Positions 1 through 7,431 of a stretch of 16,262 bases of DNA are shown in pieces. Each line of letters begins with the position of its first letter. Positions within the stretch are counted from its first letter, which is position 1. The notes under the pieces were generated by a model, which saw nothing but the letters and a program-made list of their open reading frames with translations, did not search any database and was not told the DNA's origin. Both the position numbers and the translations under genes were made by a program. This DNA is from Saprospiraceae bacterium (GTDB lineage Bacteria > Bacteroidota > Bacteroidia > Chitinophagales > Saprospiraceae): assembly GCA_029262975.1 (NCBI GenBank), contig JAJCYJ010000667.1, positions 1-16,262 of the forward strand, read 5' to 3'.

Positions 1-1284
1 TATCTATTAGATGGTGATGGCCATTTTCATCATACTACGGGTATCATATCATTTCTTGAAAACCAGGGGCGGATACCAAAGATGATGGTAGTTGCTATTC
101 CTAACACTTCCGATAGAACCAGGGATTTAACTCCAAAAATCGAGAAAGACTCCCTGTCTGCTAAGCAAATGCCAACCGCCGGGGGTGCAGAAAATATGCT
201 ATATTTCTTGAAAGACGAACTGATTCCATTTATTGATAAAACTTATAATACAGGATCTTATAAAATATTGAATGGTCATTCTTTTGGAGGGCTTTTCGCC
301 GTCTATTCCCTCCTTGAAGCACCCGACCTTTTTAATGCCTACCTAGCCATTAGCCCCAGCATGTGGTGGGACAATCAACGACTGGTGACCCAGGCAGAAT
401 CATTTTTGAGCAAAAAGCCAAATCTTGATTGCTTTTTCTATATGACCATGGGTGATGAAGGTGGTAAAATGTTGGGTGGCGCTATGAAACTGGCAGCTCT
501 TTTTGAAGAGATGGATGAAAGTGATTTCAATTGGGACTTTAAGGTTATGGAGGAAGAAACCCATGGCAGCATACCTCATCGAAGTACCTACCTTGGCTTG
601 GAAGCTATATTCAAAGACTGGTTTGCTATAGACTACGCGGAATTATTCGCCGAAGGAGGCTTAAATCGAATAAACAGTCACTTCAAAGAAGTATCTGAAA
701 AGTTGGGCTATAAGGTATCACCTTCTGAGGCTGCTTTAAATAACCTGGGCTATAGTGTTATGGGTATGGATAAAATTGATGACGCCATTGAAATATTTAT
801 GGAAAATGTAAAATTATATCCATCCTCCTTTAATGTTTATGACAGCGCAGGTGAAGCCTTTGCCAAAAAAGAAGAGAACATTAAAGCCATTGATTATTAT
901 AAAAAATCGATAAAGTTGAATCCCGGAAACACCAATGGCATCGATATGCTGAAGAAACTCGGAATCACATATGATCCCAAAGAATTTGCAGAGGCACTTA
1001 ATGAGACAGAACAAAAAATGTATGTAGGAGAATACGACATTTCGTTAGGGGGTGTCCTGTCAATTCAAATTGAAAACGAAAAATTGACAGCTTCCCATCC
1101 TGCATTTCCAAAACAGACGATGTACTATTATTCAGATAATCTCTTTTTATTATCACCCGGTAATGTTCCTTTAAAATTCAAGGTAGACGAAAAAAACATT
1201 CCAATTAGTTTTGAAGCCCAACTTCAAACTTTCTTGACAGCGAAGGGCATAAGAAAGCCATCAACTGAAATAGAAAAAAAATAA
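1..1284 (+). CDS. Esterase (COG2819-type alpha/beta hydrolase) with C-terminal TPRs, 5' end outside window
   Basis: The frame is open from base 1, so the first in-frame ATG (base 82) is probably internal; 427 codons are visible. The visible start (YLLDGDGHFHH...) and the block MVVAIPNTSDRTRDLTP match the core of putative esterases of the Fes/IroE/COG2819 type. The nucleophile elbow GHSFGG has its Ser codon at 280-282, and the likely catalytic His is in THGSIPHRS (codon 562-564). After the hydrolase domain, about 733-950 encodes two TPR-like helical repeats (AALNNLGYSVMGMDKIDDAIEIF; SAGEAFAKKEENIKAIDYY). The last roughly 85 residues look like a small beta-rich domain of the DUF3471 kind (YVGEYD...). 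Members usually hydrolyse ester substrates in the periplasm or outside the cell; the substrate cannot be read here. A signal peptide would lie left of the window. The family call is firm, the exact role unknown. Confidence 0.85.
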   Translation, partial: YLLDGDGHFHHTTGIISFLENQGRIPKMMVVAIPNTSDRTRDLTPKIEKDSLSAKQMPTAGGAENMLYFLKDELIPFIDKTYNTGSYKILNGHSFGGLFAVYSLLEAPDLFNAYLAISPSMWWDNQRLVTQAESFLSKKPNLDCFFYMTMGDEGGKMLGGAMKLAALFEEMDESDFNWDFKVMEEETHGSIPHRSTYLGLEAIFKDWFAIDYAELFAEGGLNRINSHFKEVSEKLGYKVSPSEAALNNLGYSVMGMDKIDDAIEIFMENVKLYPSSFNVYDSAGEAFAKKEENIKAIDYYKKSIKLNPGNTNGIDMLKKLGITYDPKEFAEALNETEQKMYVGEYDISLGGVLSIQIENEKLTASHPAFPKQTMYYYSDNLFLLSPGNVPLKFKVDEKNIPISFEAQLQTFLTAKGIRKPSTEIEKK

Positions 1285-1293
1285 AGTGCACGC

Positions 1294-1446
1294 TGAGCGT
1301 CGGTTGTACTTTTGAGTGTAGGTGCAACCTACGTCCCACTGGCACGAGTCCCTGACTTTTACCAGGTCCACTTCGTTTCCTGACAGAAATTCAGAACAAT
1401 CCTAATTGAGCGTTGGTTGTACCTACTCTCTATTCAGTACAACCTA
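1294..1446. repeat. Two copies of a REP-like hairpin element
   Basis: The motif TGAGCGTYGGTTGTAC occurs at 1294-1309 and 1407-1422. In each copy the GGTTGTAC half can fold back on a downstream partner: GTGCAACC at 1322-1329 in copy 1 (one G-U pair) and GTACAACC at 1437-1444 in copy 2 (perfect, 14-base loop). Copy 1 also holds the perfect short palindrome GTAGGT-GCA-ACCTAC at 1318-1332. The copies are in direct orientation in the gap between two same-strand genes. This resembles REP/BIME sequences mobilised by RAYT (TnpA-REP) proteins, but no such protein is in the window, so the family is inferred. Confidence 0.5.
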
Positions 1447-1476
1447 AGAATACCATCACATTTAAAATCAATTCTG

Positions 1477-1484
1477 TAAATTTG
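1477..1484 (+). promoter_or_regulatory. Possible -7 box (TAnnTTTG) for the desaturase gene
   Basis: TAAATTTG fits the Bacteroidota housekeeping -7 consensus TAnnTTTG and lies 31 bases before the ATG at 1516. No TTG-type -33 box is seen at the usual distance, so this is only half a promoter and may be chance in AT-rich DNA. Confidence 0.3.
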
Positions 1485-1515
1485 TTACTTAATATTCACT
1501 CGAAGTAAAAAAGAA

Positions 1516-2478
1516 ATGAACATTCCCGATGCGTCCCTATACCTCACAGACGAACAACAGAAAATGTTGCTGGTCAGGGATGACTTCAAAGGAATGGTCG
1601 AAGTGATCTACGTTTGGATGGGGATAGTTTTTGCTTTTGCACTGGTATATATATATCCCAGCATCTGGACAATAGTTATAGCGCTATTTATTCTTGGTGG
1701 GCGTCAACTGGCTTGTTCGGTTATCATGCATGATACATCGCATAAGTCTCTTTTTAGATCGAGCAAGTTGAATGATTTTATAGGAAAATGGCTTGGTGGA
1801 TATCCTGTCCTGAATGATATGCTCAGATACAGACCCTACCATGTCCGGCACCACATCCATACTGGTCTGGAAGATGATCCGGATATTAATCTTACGGTAG
1901 GATATCCAGCTGGAAAGCATAGTTTAATCAGAAAATTCTTGAGAGATTTGTCTGGAATGACAGGTATTAAAACGACCGCAGCACTCATCATGATGCATTT
2001 GAATTACCTGGAATACGACCAGGGAAACAGACCCCAAAAGATAGACCAGTCAAATAGATCCTGGAAATCATTTTTCGAGACAGCATTAAAGAATTTAAGT
2101 GGACCGATCCTTGCAAACGTATTGCTTCTGGTCATTCTGTCTTTGTTTAATCCATTGCTATATCTGCTCTGGGTGGGTGCTTATCTGACAACATTTCAAT
2201 TCTGCGTCAGGGTCAGATCAATTGCCGAACATTCTATGGTAGAGGATCGCCAGGACCCAAGGGTCAATACCCGAACGACCTATGCTAATTGGATAGAGAA
2301 AATGCTATTTGCACCCTTGAACGTCAATTATCACCTCGAACATCATATGCTTATGGGTGTGCCATGTTATCATCTTCCTGAGATGCATCGCCTGATTAAA
2401 GAAAAAGGGTTTTATAAAAAGGGCACCCTGGCCAATGGGTATATAGAAATTTTCAAGAAGGCTGCTAAGTCGCAGTGA
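1516..2478 (+). CDS. Membrane fatty acid desaturase
   Basis: A 320-residue integral membrane di-iron desaturase/hydroxylase of the COG3239 type. The three histidine boxes are HDTSH (72-76), HVRHHIH (109-115) and YHLEHH (H273, H276, H277), with a further conserved-looking AEH (H239). Hydrophobic segments occur at about 31-62 and 196-230, placing the boxes on the cytoplasmic side as in the family. Such enzymes use O2 and electrons from ferredoxin or cytochrome to introduce a double bond or hydroxyl group into an acyl chain or related lipid; the exact substrate and position cannot be told from sequence. The length is normal and all metal ligands appear present. The ATG is chosen because hydrophobic, family-like sequence starts soon after it. 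The gene stands alone: 231 bases separate it from the esterase and 146 from the TPR-CHAT gene. Confidence 0.9.
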   Translation: MNIPDASLYLTDEQQKMLLVRDDFKGMVEVIYVWMGIVFAFALVYIYPSIWTIVIALFILGGRQLACSVIMHDTSHKSLFRSSKLNDFIGKWLGGYPVLNDMLRYRPYHVRHHIHTGLEDDPDINLTVGYPAGKHSLIRKFLRDLSGMTGIKTTAALIMMHLNYLEYDQGNRPQKIDQSNRSWKSFFETALKNLSGPILANVLLLVILSLFNPLLYLLWVGAYLTTFQFCVRVRSIAEHSMVEDRQDPRVNTRTTYANWIEKMLFAPLNVNYHLEHHMLMGVPCYHLPEMHRLIKEKGFYKKGTLANGYIEIFKKAAKSQ

Positions 2479-2503
2479 AAAAATTATTTTATTGAAGAGG
2501 AGA

Positions 2504-2565
2504 GTAACTCCTTATCCCTCGAAGTAGTTACATGTCTTCTGCACATCAGAAGAAAGCAAGGAGTT
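2504..2565. repeat. Nested and alternative hairpins after the desaturase gene
   Basis: TCTTCTG (2535-2541) pairs with CAGAAGA (2547-2553) over a 5-base loop. Outside it, AACTCCTT (2506-2513) pairs with AAGGAGTT (2558-2565). An alternative pairing, GTAACT (2504-2509) with AGTTAC (2526-2531), would compete with the outer stem. There is no U-tract on the + strand, so it is not a standard intrinsic terminator. It may stop or stabilise the desaturase transcript. Confidence 0.4.
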
Positions 2566-2571
2566 CAATCA

Positions 2572-2607
2572 TTGATACTTAACACGCCATTAGCTTTTCT
2601 ATATTTG
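2572..2607 (+). promoter_or_regulatory. Possible promoter of the TPR-CHAT gene
   Basis: TATATTTG at 2600-2607 matches the Bacteroidota -7 consensus TAnnTTTG. A TTG at 2572-2574 could be the -33 element, but the 25-base spacer is longer than the usual 17-23. Transcription would start near 2614, leaving a leader of only about ten bases before the ATG at 2625. Confidence 0.35.
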
Positions 2608-2624
2608 TACACAACTGTGTCAAT

Positions 2625-5600
2625 ATGCCAATGCAATACCCACATAAGCTATTATGTATTTTTATCTTATGGTTTATCTGTGGAACAATCCTATCTCAAA
2701 GTGATTGCGATCTCCCTTCTAAAATAGCCAACCTTGAAGAGACGATTCCATTGTTGAAGAATGGAGATTCGTTGTTGCATGCGTATCGAGCGCTGGGTTT
2801 TGCATATTACTACAATTACGAGCTAAAGAAATGCCAGGAGATATTTGATCAGGGATCAGCGATATTACATAAAGATGAAGTATCGGATAGTGCCCGTATT
2901 TATTACATTTTGGACAGACATAATGCCGTAGACGATGACCTCAACCTGGATTCTTTGTTCCAAATCACCAGTTTGTCCTATACTGCTGAACATCCAATCA
3001 ACAGTATACTCTACATCCAACAGGCTTACAACTACGCCATAAACGGCAGTGATTTATACAATGATTCTCTTTTGCTGCGGGCAATATTAAATCTCCAAGA
3101 TCATGAAGCGCATTATAACTATGCAGCTTTAGGCGCAGATTATAGATCCATCTTTTATTGGAGAATGAAAAATTATAAAAAGGCAATTGATATCCTATCC
3201 AATAATGCACAACAGATTGAAGCCAATTTGGGGTCGTGTAATAAGATCCTGGTTCGAACTTTAATCAGATTGGGGCAACGTCATGTCGATAATGAATCTT
3301 CAGATACAGGTCTGGTACATTACTTCAAGGCTGAACAAATACTTCTTGACTATTTTAATAAAAGTGACGACCAACTTGCCCAGGTAAAACTAAAAATTGG
3401 TCAAGCCTATATTGTAAAGTCTGAATTTAAGAATGCAATTTCTTATCTTTTATCTGCAGTTGAAGTCTGTAAATTAAATGTTCCTGAAAATAGTCAAGCA
3501 CTGGGGGATATTTATAATTCATTAAGTTCAGCGTACGCTAATTTATATTTATACGATAAGGCTATAGATTATAATCAACTCCAGATTAAAACAATCGAGC
3601 AAATTCATGATCCTGTATCAACCAGTCTCTTTGCGGCTTATCACAATTTGGGAAACAGGTTTTGGCAATTAGGAGATTATGTTTCGTCAGAAAAATATTT
3701 ATTGAAGGCTGAAGTTATTTGCCTGGAGTTACTCGGAGAGAATCATCTCTATACAGCAATTACCTTTAACAGTCTTGGTTCGTTATATCAACGATTAGAA
3801 AAATATACAAAAGCAGAAGATTACTTTCAAAAGTCACTTAAGATAAGAGAAAAACTATACAGCAAAACACATAATCGATATGCCAATGTGCTTACGAATC
3901 TTGGCATTATGAACAGGGAACGAAAAATTTTCGAATCCAGTAAAAAATACCTCTCTGAAGCAATCGACATCTTTGCGAATAATAATGATCAGGTTAGTCT
4001 TGCAAATGCGCAAAATGCTTTAAGTCATACCCTTCGTCTTGCTAAAGAATACGACCGTTCTATCAATCTTCTTTCTGATGCAAAGTCAATAGTCGCTCCA
4101 GATGGCGATTTCTATTCGATACAGGACCCTTTGAAATATTTAGACATTTTGAAAAATCAGGTGATCACGTACTACTACAGCAGTGTTTCAACCTCGGATA
4201 ATGAATTGTTACAAACTGCAAAGAGGATAGCAGATGAAGCAATGGAATTGTTTTGGTGGCAATATGATAACAGTGACAGGATCAGTGACAAGTCAGAGTT
4301 AATGAATTCTTTCAAAGATATTTTTGATTATGCAAGCGCTACATATTTGGAATTGTATAAGTACCAGGGAAAAGAAGAGGACTTGATGACCGCTATTAAC
4401 ATTATAGAAGATGCAAAATCAGTAGCCCTTGCTGAGGCAGAATTAAAAAGAATAGCGATAGCAAAATCAAGTGTTCCTAAGCACATTATTGAAGAATTGA
4501 CCGAGATCAGGGGTGGCATAACCATTCTGAACGCCAGGCAATTGAAAGCTGTCAAGGATAATAACCTGGCCCCTTCTAACATTGATAGCCTCCTTAGTAT
4601 GAAGGAGAGATTGTTACAGATTGAAACTCAGATTAAATCAGAATATCCTGATTATGAGAAAGCTCTTGTAAGTGCCGGACATTTTGATATTGTACAAGAG
4701 CGGCATTTCCTAAGAGACAACATCGCTTACCTTGAATTACTTCTATTGGAAGACAGGGTGATTGCCTTTAAAGTGTTGAATGGTCAATTATCCGCAATGA
4801 CATATCAATTAGATGATCAGTTAGAAAATCTAATCTTCAGGTTTTCAAAAACAAACATCACCCCAGACACACCCATGAAAGACTGGGAGAACTTATTGAA
4901 ATATGCTTCTCCAATTTTGTCCTGGGCAATGATCGATTGCGAGGGGCTTGTAATTATTCCAGATAAACAATTGTCGTTACTTCCATTTGAAATTATTCCT
5001 ATTAAAGGAAGGTTTGCCATAGAGGTGATGCCTATTAGCTATGCCAATAGTCTTAAGACTATATCTAATCAAGCAAAGATTCCTCAAGACAATGGAGCCT
5101 ATACTTTTACAGGATTTGCTCCTCAATACGATGAAAGTAAAATAGACACCAACATGCATGTGCAGTATGCTGCTATCGTGCGCAGCGGTATGTGGGAATT
5201 ACCAAGCTCTAAGATAGAAGTAACTGAAATCCAAAAGCACGTAAGCGGTGAAATTTATATTGGTGCAAAAGCCAAAAAAGAACAATTTCTCGATCGATTA
5301 GGGAAGAGAAGTTTGTTACATCTATCCATGCATGCTATTTTAGATGAACGTTCTCCGATCAATAGCAGGTTTGTTTTTAATTCAGATGGACTAAGGGAAG
5401 ATGAAGATCTCTATCTGTACGAAATATCCGATCGACAATCGAATGCGAGCATGGCTGTCCTGAGTGCTTGTGAGACGGGTCGTGGGCAAGTACACAATGG
5501 AGATGGAGTGAAGAGTTTTTCTAATGCCTTAATCCAAGCTGGTATTCCCTCAGTGGTCATGTCTCTTTGGAAAGTACCCGATAAAAGCACTTCTGATATA

Positions 5601-5870
5601 ATGATTTCTTTTTATAAATATCTGAAAATAGGACTTGCAAAAGATGAAGCATTGCAAAAAGCTAAATTGGATTATTTGGATAACACTATTTCTGAAGTAC
5701 AGCGGCATCCATTTTATTGGGCAGGATTTGTGATAATCGGTGATGTAAGCCCCGTACATTTTGCTGAACAAAATCTAATAATTTACTGGGGTAGTGGAAT
5801 TTTAGTTTTAGGATTATTATTCTTTGCCATTAGACGAATTGCTGCCCCGGGAGTTATTCCAACTCCTTGA
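2625..5870 (+). CDS. Exported TPR-CHAT protein (caspase/separase-like protease)
   Basis: 1081 residues. A signal-peptide-like hydrophobic stretch (about 8-24) is followed by a long helical array with clear TPRs around 337-450 (e.g. AAYHNLGNRFWQLGDY, LTNLGIMNRERKIFE), a linker of long helices to about 690, and a C-terminal CHAT domain at about 693-1041. The putative catalytic His903 lies in LSMHAILDE and Cys949 in LSACETG, followed by the family signatures AGIPSVVMSLWKVPD and FYWAGFVIIGD. A transmembrane segment at about 1051-1068 is followed by basic residues (IRR), so TPRs and CHAT domain would sit outside the inner membrane with a short cytoplasmic tail. CHAT proteins are cysteine peptidases of the caspase/separase clan; no substrate is known for this one. 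A second ATG six bases downstream (2631) is an equally good start. Its 3' end overlaps the convergent anti-sigma-like gene by 17 bases. Confidence 0.9.
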   Translation: MPMQYPHKLLCIFILWFICGTILSQSDCDLPSKIANLEETIPLLKNGDSLLHAYRALGFAYYYNYELKKCQEIFDQGSAILHKDEVSDSARIYYILDRHNAVDDDLNLDSLFQITSLSYTAEHPINSILYIQQAYNYAINGSDLYNDSLLLRAILNLQDHEAHYNYAALGADYRSIFYWRMKNYKKAIDILSNNAQQIEANLGSCNKILVRTLIRLGQRHVDNESSDTGLVHYFKAEQILLDYFNKSDDQLAQVKLKIGQAYIVKSEFKNAISYLLSAVEVCKLNVPENSQALGDIYNSLSSAYANLYLYDKAIDYNQLQIKTIEQIHDPVSTSLFAAYHNLGNRFWQLGDYVSSEKYLLKAEVICLELLGENHLYTAITFNSLGSLYQRLEKYTKAEDYFQKSLKIREKLYSKTHNRYANVLTNLGIMNRERKIFESSKKYLSEAIDIFANNNDQVSLANAQNALSHTLRLAKEYDRSINLLSDAKSIVAPDGDFYSIQDPLKYLDILKNQVITYYYSSVSTSDNELLQTAKRIADEAMELFWWQYDNSDRISDKSELMNSFKDIFDYASATYLELYKYQGKEEDLMTAINIIEDAKSVALAEAELKRIAIAKSSVPKHIIEELTEIRGGITILNARQLKAVKDNNLAPSNIDSLLSMKERLLQIETQIKSEYPDYEKALVSAGHFDIVQERHFLRDNIAYLELLLLEDRVIAFKVLNGQLSAMTYQLDDQLENLIFRFSKTNITPDTPMKDWENLLKYASPILSWAMIDCEGLVIIPDKQLSLLPFEIIPIKGRFAIEVMPISYANSLKTISNQAKIPQDNGAYTFTGFAPQYDESKIDTNMHVQYAAIVRSGMWELPSSKIEVTEIQKHVSGEIYIGAKAKKEQFLDRLGKRSLLHLSMHAILDERSPINSRFVFNSDGLREDEDLYLYEISDRQSNASMAVLSACETGRGQVHNGDGVKSFSNALIQAGIPSVVMSLWKVPDKSTSDIMISFYKYLKIGLAKDEALQKAKLDYLDNTISEVQRHPFYWAGFVIIGDVSPVHFAEQNLIIYWGSGILVLGLLFFAIRRIAAPGVIPTP

Positions 5871-6585
5871 GCAGCTGACTTGCTGACTTGCTAAAAGGAC
5901 TGTTTTCTTGCTCTGATATGTCTATTAAAATTGCCCCAGCTTTTTCTTCATTTTGTACTCCAATATAAGCCAGTGCCAGGTACCAACGAGCTTCTGAAGA
6001 AAACCTGTGTGCATCATTATTGTTGATCTGTGAAAGCCTGTTGATGGCATTGACAAAATCTTCCAATTCCAAATACGTGAGCGCCATATAAAAGTCGCGT
6101 TCTTCGCTTTGGTCAAGAACAGAAAACTCCCTTTGAGCTGCTTCATATCTACCTGATTCATAGAGTTGATATGGGCTCATATATCCTGACTCGCTTCCTT
6201 TTGTTATTGGATCTATAAGGTTAGGGTAGGCTTCATGATATTTGTTATAAACATTGAGATTGGTGTCTGAATTGAAATTGTAAATACCCAAATACCCTGC
6301 TATTCCTATCAAACTTGCGGCAACAAGCCATCGTACATACATCGGAATTGTTCTCTGCTTGTTATTTTGAAGGAGCGGAAGCTCTTTATCTATTTTCTGT
6401 AAATCTTTTTTTAACTCGGATCTCCCTTCTGATTGTACCATTCCAATCATGAGTTTATACCGTTCATATTCTGCAGAAAATTGATCGTCTTTTAATCTTT
6501 CGGCTAATCGGAACTGGTCCTCACCAGACAGCCTGTCCAATAGAGCATCTTCGATCAACCGAATATCTTTATCAGTAAATTCCAT
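5854..6585 (-). CDS. Anti-sigma-like membrane protein with periplasmic TPRs
   Basis: 243 residues. The N-terminal part (1-82) is charged and helical (IEDALLDRLSGEDQFRLAERL), typical of the sigma-binding end of Bacteroidota anti-sigma proteins, but has no Cys or zinc-binding motif. One transmembrane helix at about 83-103 follows, with Arg and Lys before it (positive inside). The C-terminal 140 residues contain TPR-like helices (SPYQLYESGRYEAAQREF; FYMALTYLELEDFVNAINRL; ARWYLALAYIGVQNEEKA) and would lie in the periplasm. The start codon is separated by one base from the stop of the sigma factor gene, a standard sigma/anti-sigma operon. Inferred role: hold the sigma factor at the membrane and respond to an envelope signal, perhaps by partner binding through the TPRs. 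The anti-sigma role rests on position and layout, not on a recognised domain. Confidence 0.7.
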   Translation of the reverse strand: MEFTDKDIRLIEDALLDRLSGEDQFRLAERLKDDQFSAEYERYKLMIGMVQSEGRSELKKDLQKIDKELPLLQNNKQRTIPMYVRWLVAASLIGIAGYLGIYNFNSDTNLNVYNKYHEAYPNLIDPITKGSESGYMSPYQLYESGRYEAAQREFSVLDQSEERDFYMALTYLELEDFVNAINRLSQINNNDAHRFSSEARWYLALAYIGVQNEEKAGAILIDISEQENSPFSKSASQLLKELE

Positions 6586-6586
6586 T

Positions 6587-7147
6587 TTATATCCCGCTAC
6601 TTTTACTCATTAATTCTCTTAGTTTTTTCATGCATCGTGACTTGTGTGCTTTTACTGTGTTTTGATTTTTGTAGTCCATGTCGATCATTATAGCTTCGAT
6701 TGAATATTGATGGTAGTAAAATTTTACCAGCAAATCTTTACATGATGTACCTAATTGATCTATTGTCTTTTTCAAATTCAATTTCTCAGTTTCTTCACTT
6801 TCTTTTGATTCTTCAATTATATATTCTTTTTGCAATTCCTTTCTTTTCTCTCGTCTTTTTCTTTTTTCTAATTCATTTAAGACTTTATGTTTTCCAATCG
6901 CAAATAGATAGGTTTTTAAACTGCTTTGATCTGTTTTAATTTTGCCTTTGACAAGATTCTCATATAGAGCTATCACAGCTTCTTGAAAACAATCAAGATG
7001 AACATCTGAATTCGATGACCAGGTCTGACAATATTTCAAGAAAGAGTCTCTGTGCAACCGATAAACATCACGGATGGCTCGTTCCCGATTTTCCGCAAAG
7101 GCATTTCTTAATTCCTGTAATCCTGAAGCAGCCGTAAGTTTTGTCAT
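6587..7147 (-). CDS. ECF-type RNA polymerase sigma-70 factor
   Basis: 186 residues, a normal size for an ECF sigma factor. Region 2 spans about 25-100: DCFQEAVIALYENLVKGKI, then the promoter-melting segment LKTYLFAIGKHKVLNELEKR. A very basic and acidic linker follows (100-125). Region 4 (about 128-180) contains LGTSCKDLLVKFYYHQYS and the HTH YKNQNTVKAHKSRCMKKLREL, which would read the -35 element. The ATG chosen lies just after a TGTTAAC motif at 7170-7176, possibly part of its own promoter. It is the first gene of a two-gene operon with the anti-sigma-like gene and is divergent from the fibre gene cluster, the usual place for target genes. Likely regulon (inference): itself, the fibre genes and possibly the TPR-CHAT gene. 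Confidence 0.85.
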   Translation of the reverse strand: MTKLTAASGLQELRNAFAENRERAIRDVYRLHRDSFLKYCQTWSSNSDVHLDCFQEAVIALYENLVKGKIKTDQSSLKTYLFAIGKHKVLNELEKRKRREKRKELQKEYIIEESKESEETEKLNLKKTIDQLGTSCKDLLVKFYYHQYSIEAIMIDMDYKNQNTVKAHKSRCMKKLRELMSKSSGI

Positions 7148-7431
7148 TTATCTCTTCAATGCATCAAAGGTTAACAAGATACATTATTATTTAATTGTCT
7201 TTCGGCCAAAGTCAGAGGTGTTTATGATTTAACAGATTACGAAATTAGCTCGGGTTACATATATAATTTCTGTCTGTACGAAAAATATAAACAAGACTTG
7301 TTAACATATTCATTTTGAAATGGATAAAGGAATAAAGATAAATAATAAAGATTTGCCGCCCTTAACACTAAGACAAATATCCGAAAAGTGGAGCGGACAA
7401 AAACTACACTCACAACATAAAATAATCAATT
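7148..7431. promoter_or_regulatory. Divergent intergenic region between sigma operon and fibre gene 1
   Basis: This 284-base AT-rich gap must hold promoters for both directions. The heptamer TGTTAAC occurs on the - strand at 7170-7176 (about 22 bases before the sigma ATG) and on the + strand at 7299-7305 (126 bases before fibre gene 1). Each is followed by CATT(TT)GA after 8 and 5 bases respectively. If these are -35-like elements of the ECF factor, the spacing is not constant, so the assignment is weak. A short ORF starting at 7320 runs into fibre gene 1 in another frame and is not supported as a gene. Confidence 0.35.

Noticed and set aside
2625..5870. A TPR-CHAT effector of a type III-E CRISPR (Craspase) system
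   Set aside because: No gRAMP/Cas7-11 gene and no repeat-spacer array in the window; the signal peptide and membrane anchor also argue against a cytoplasmic CRISPR partner.
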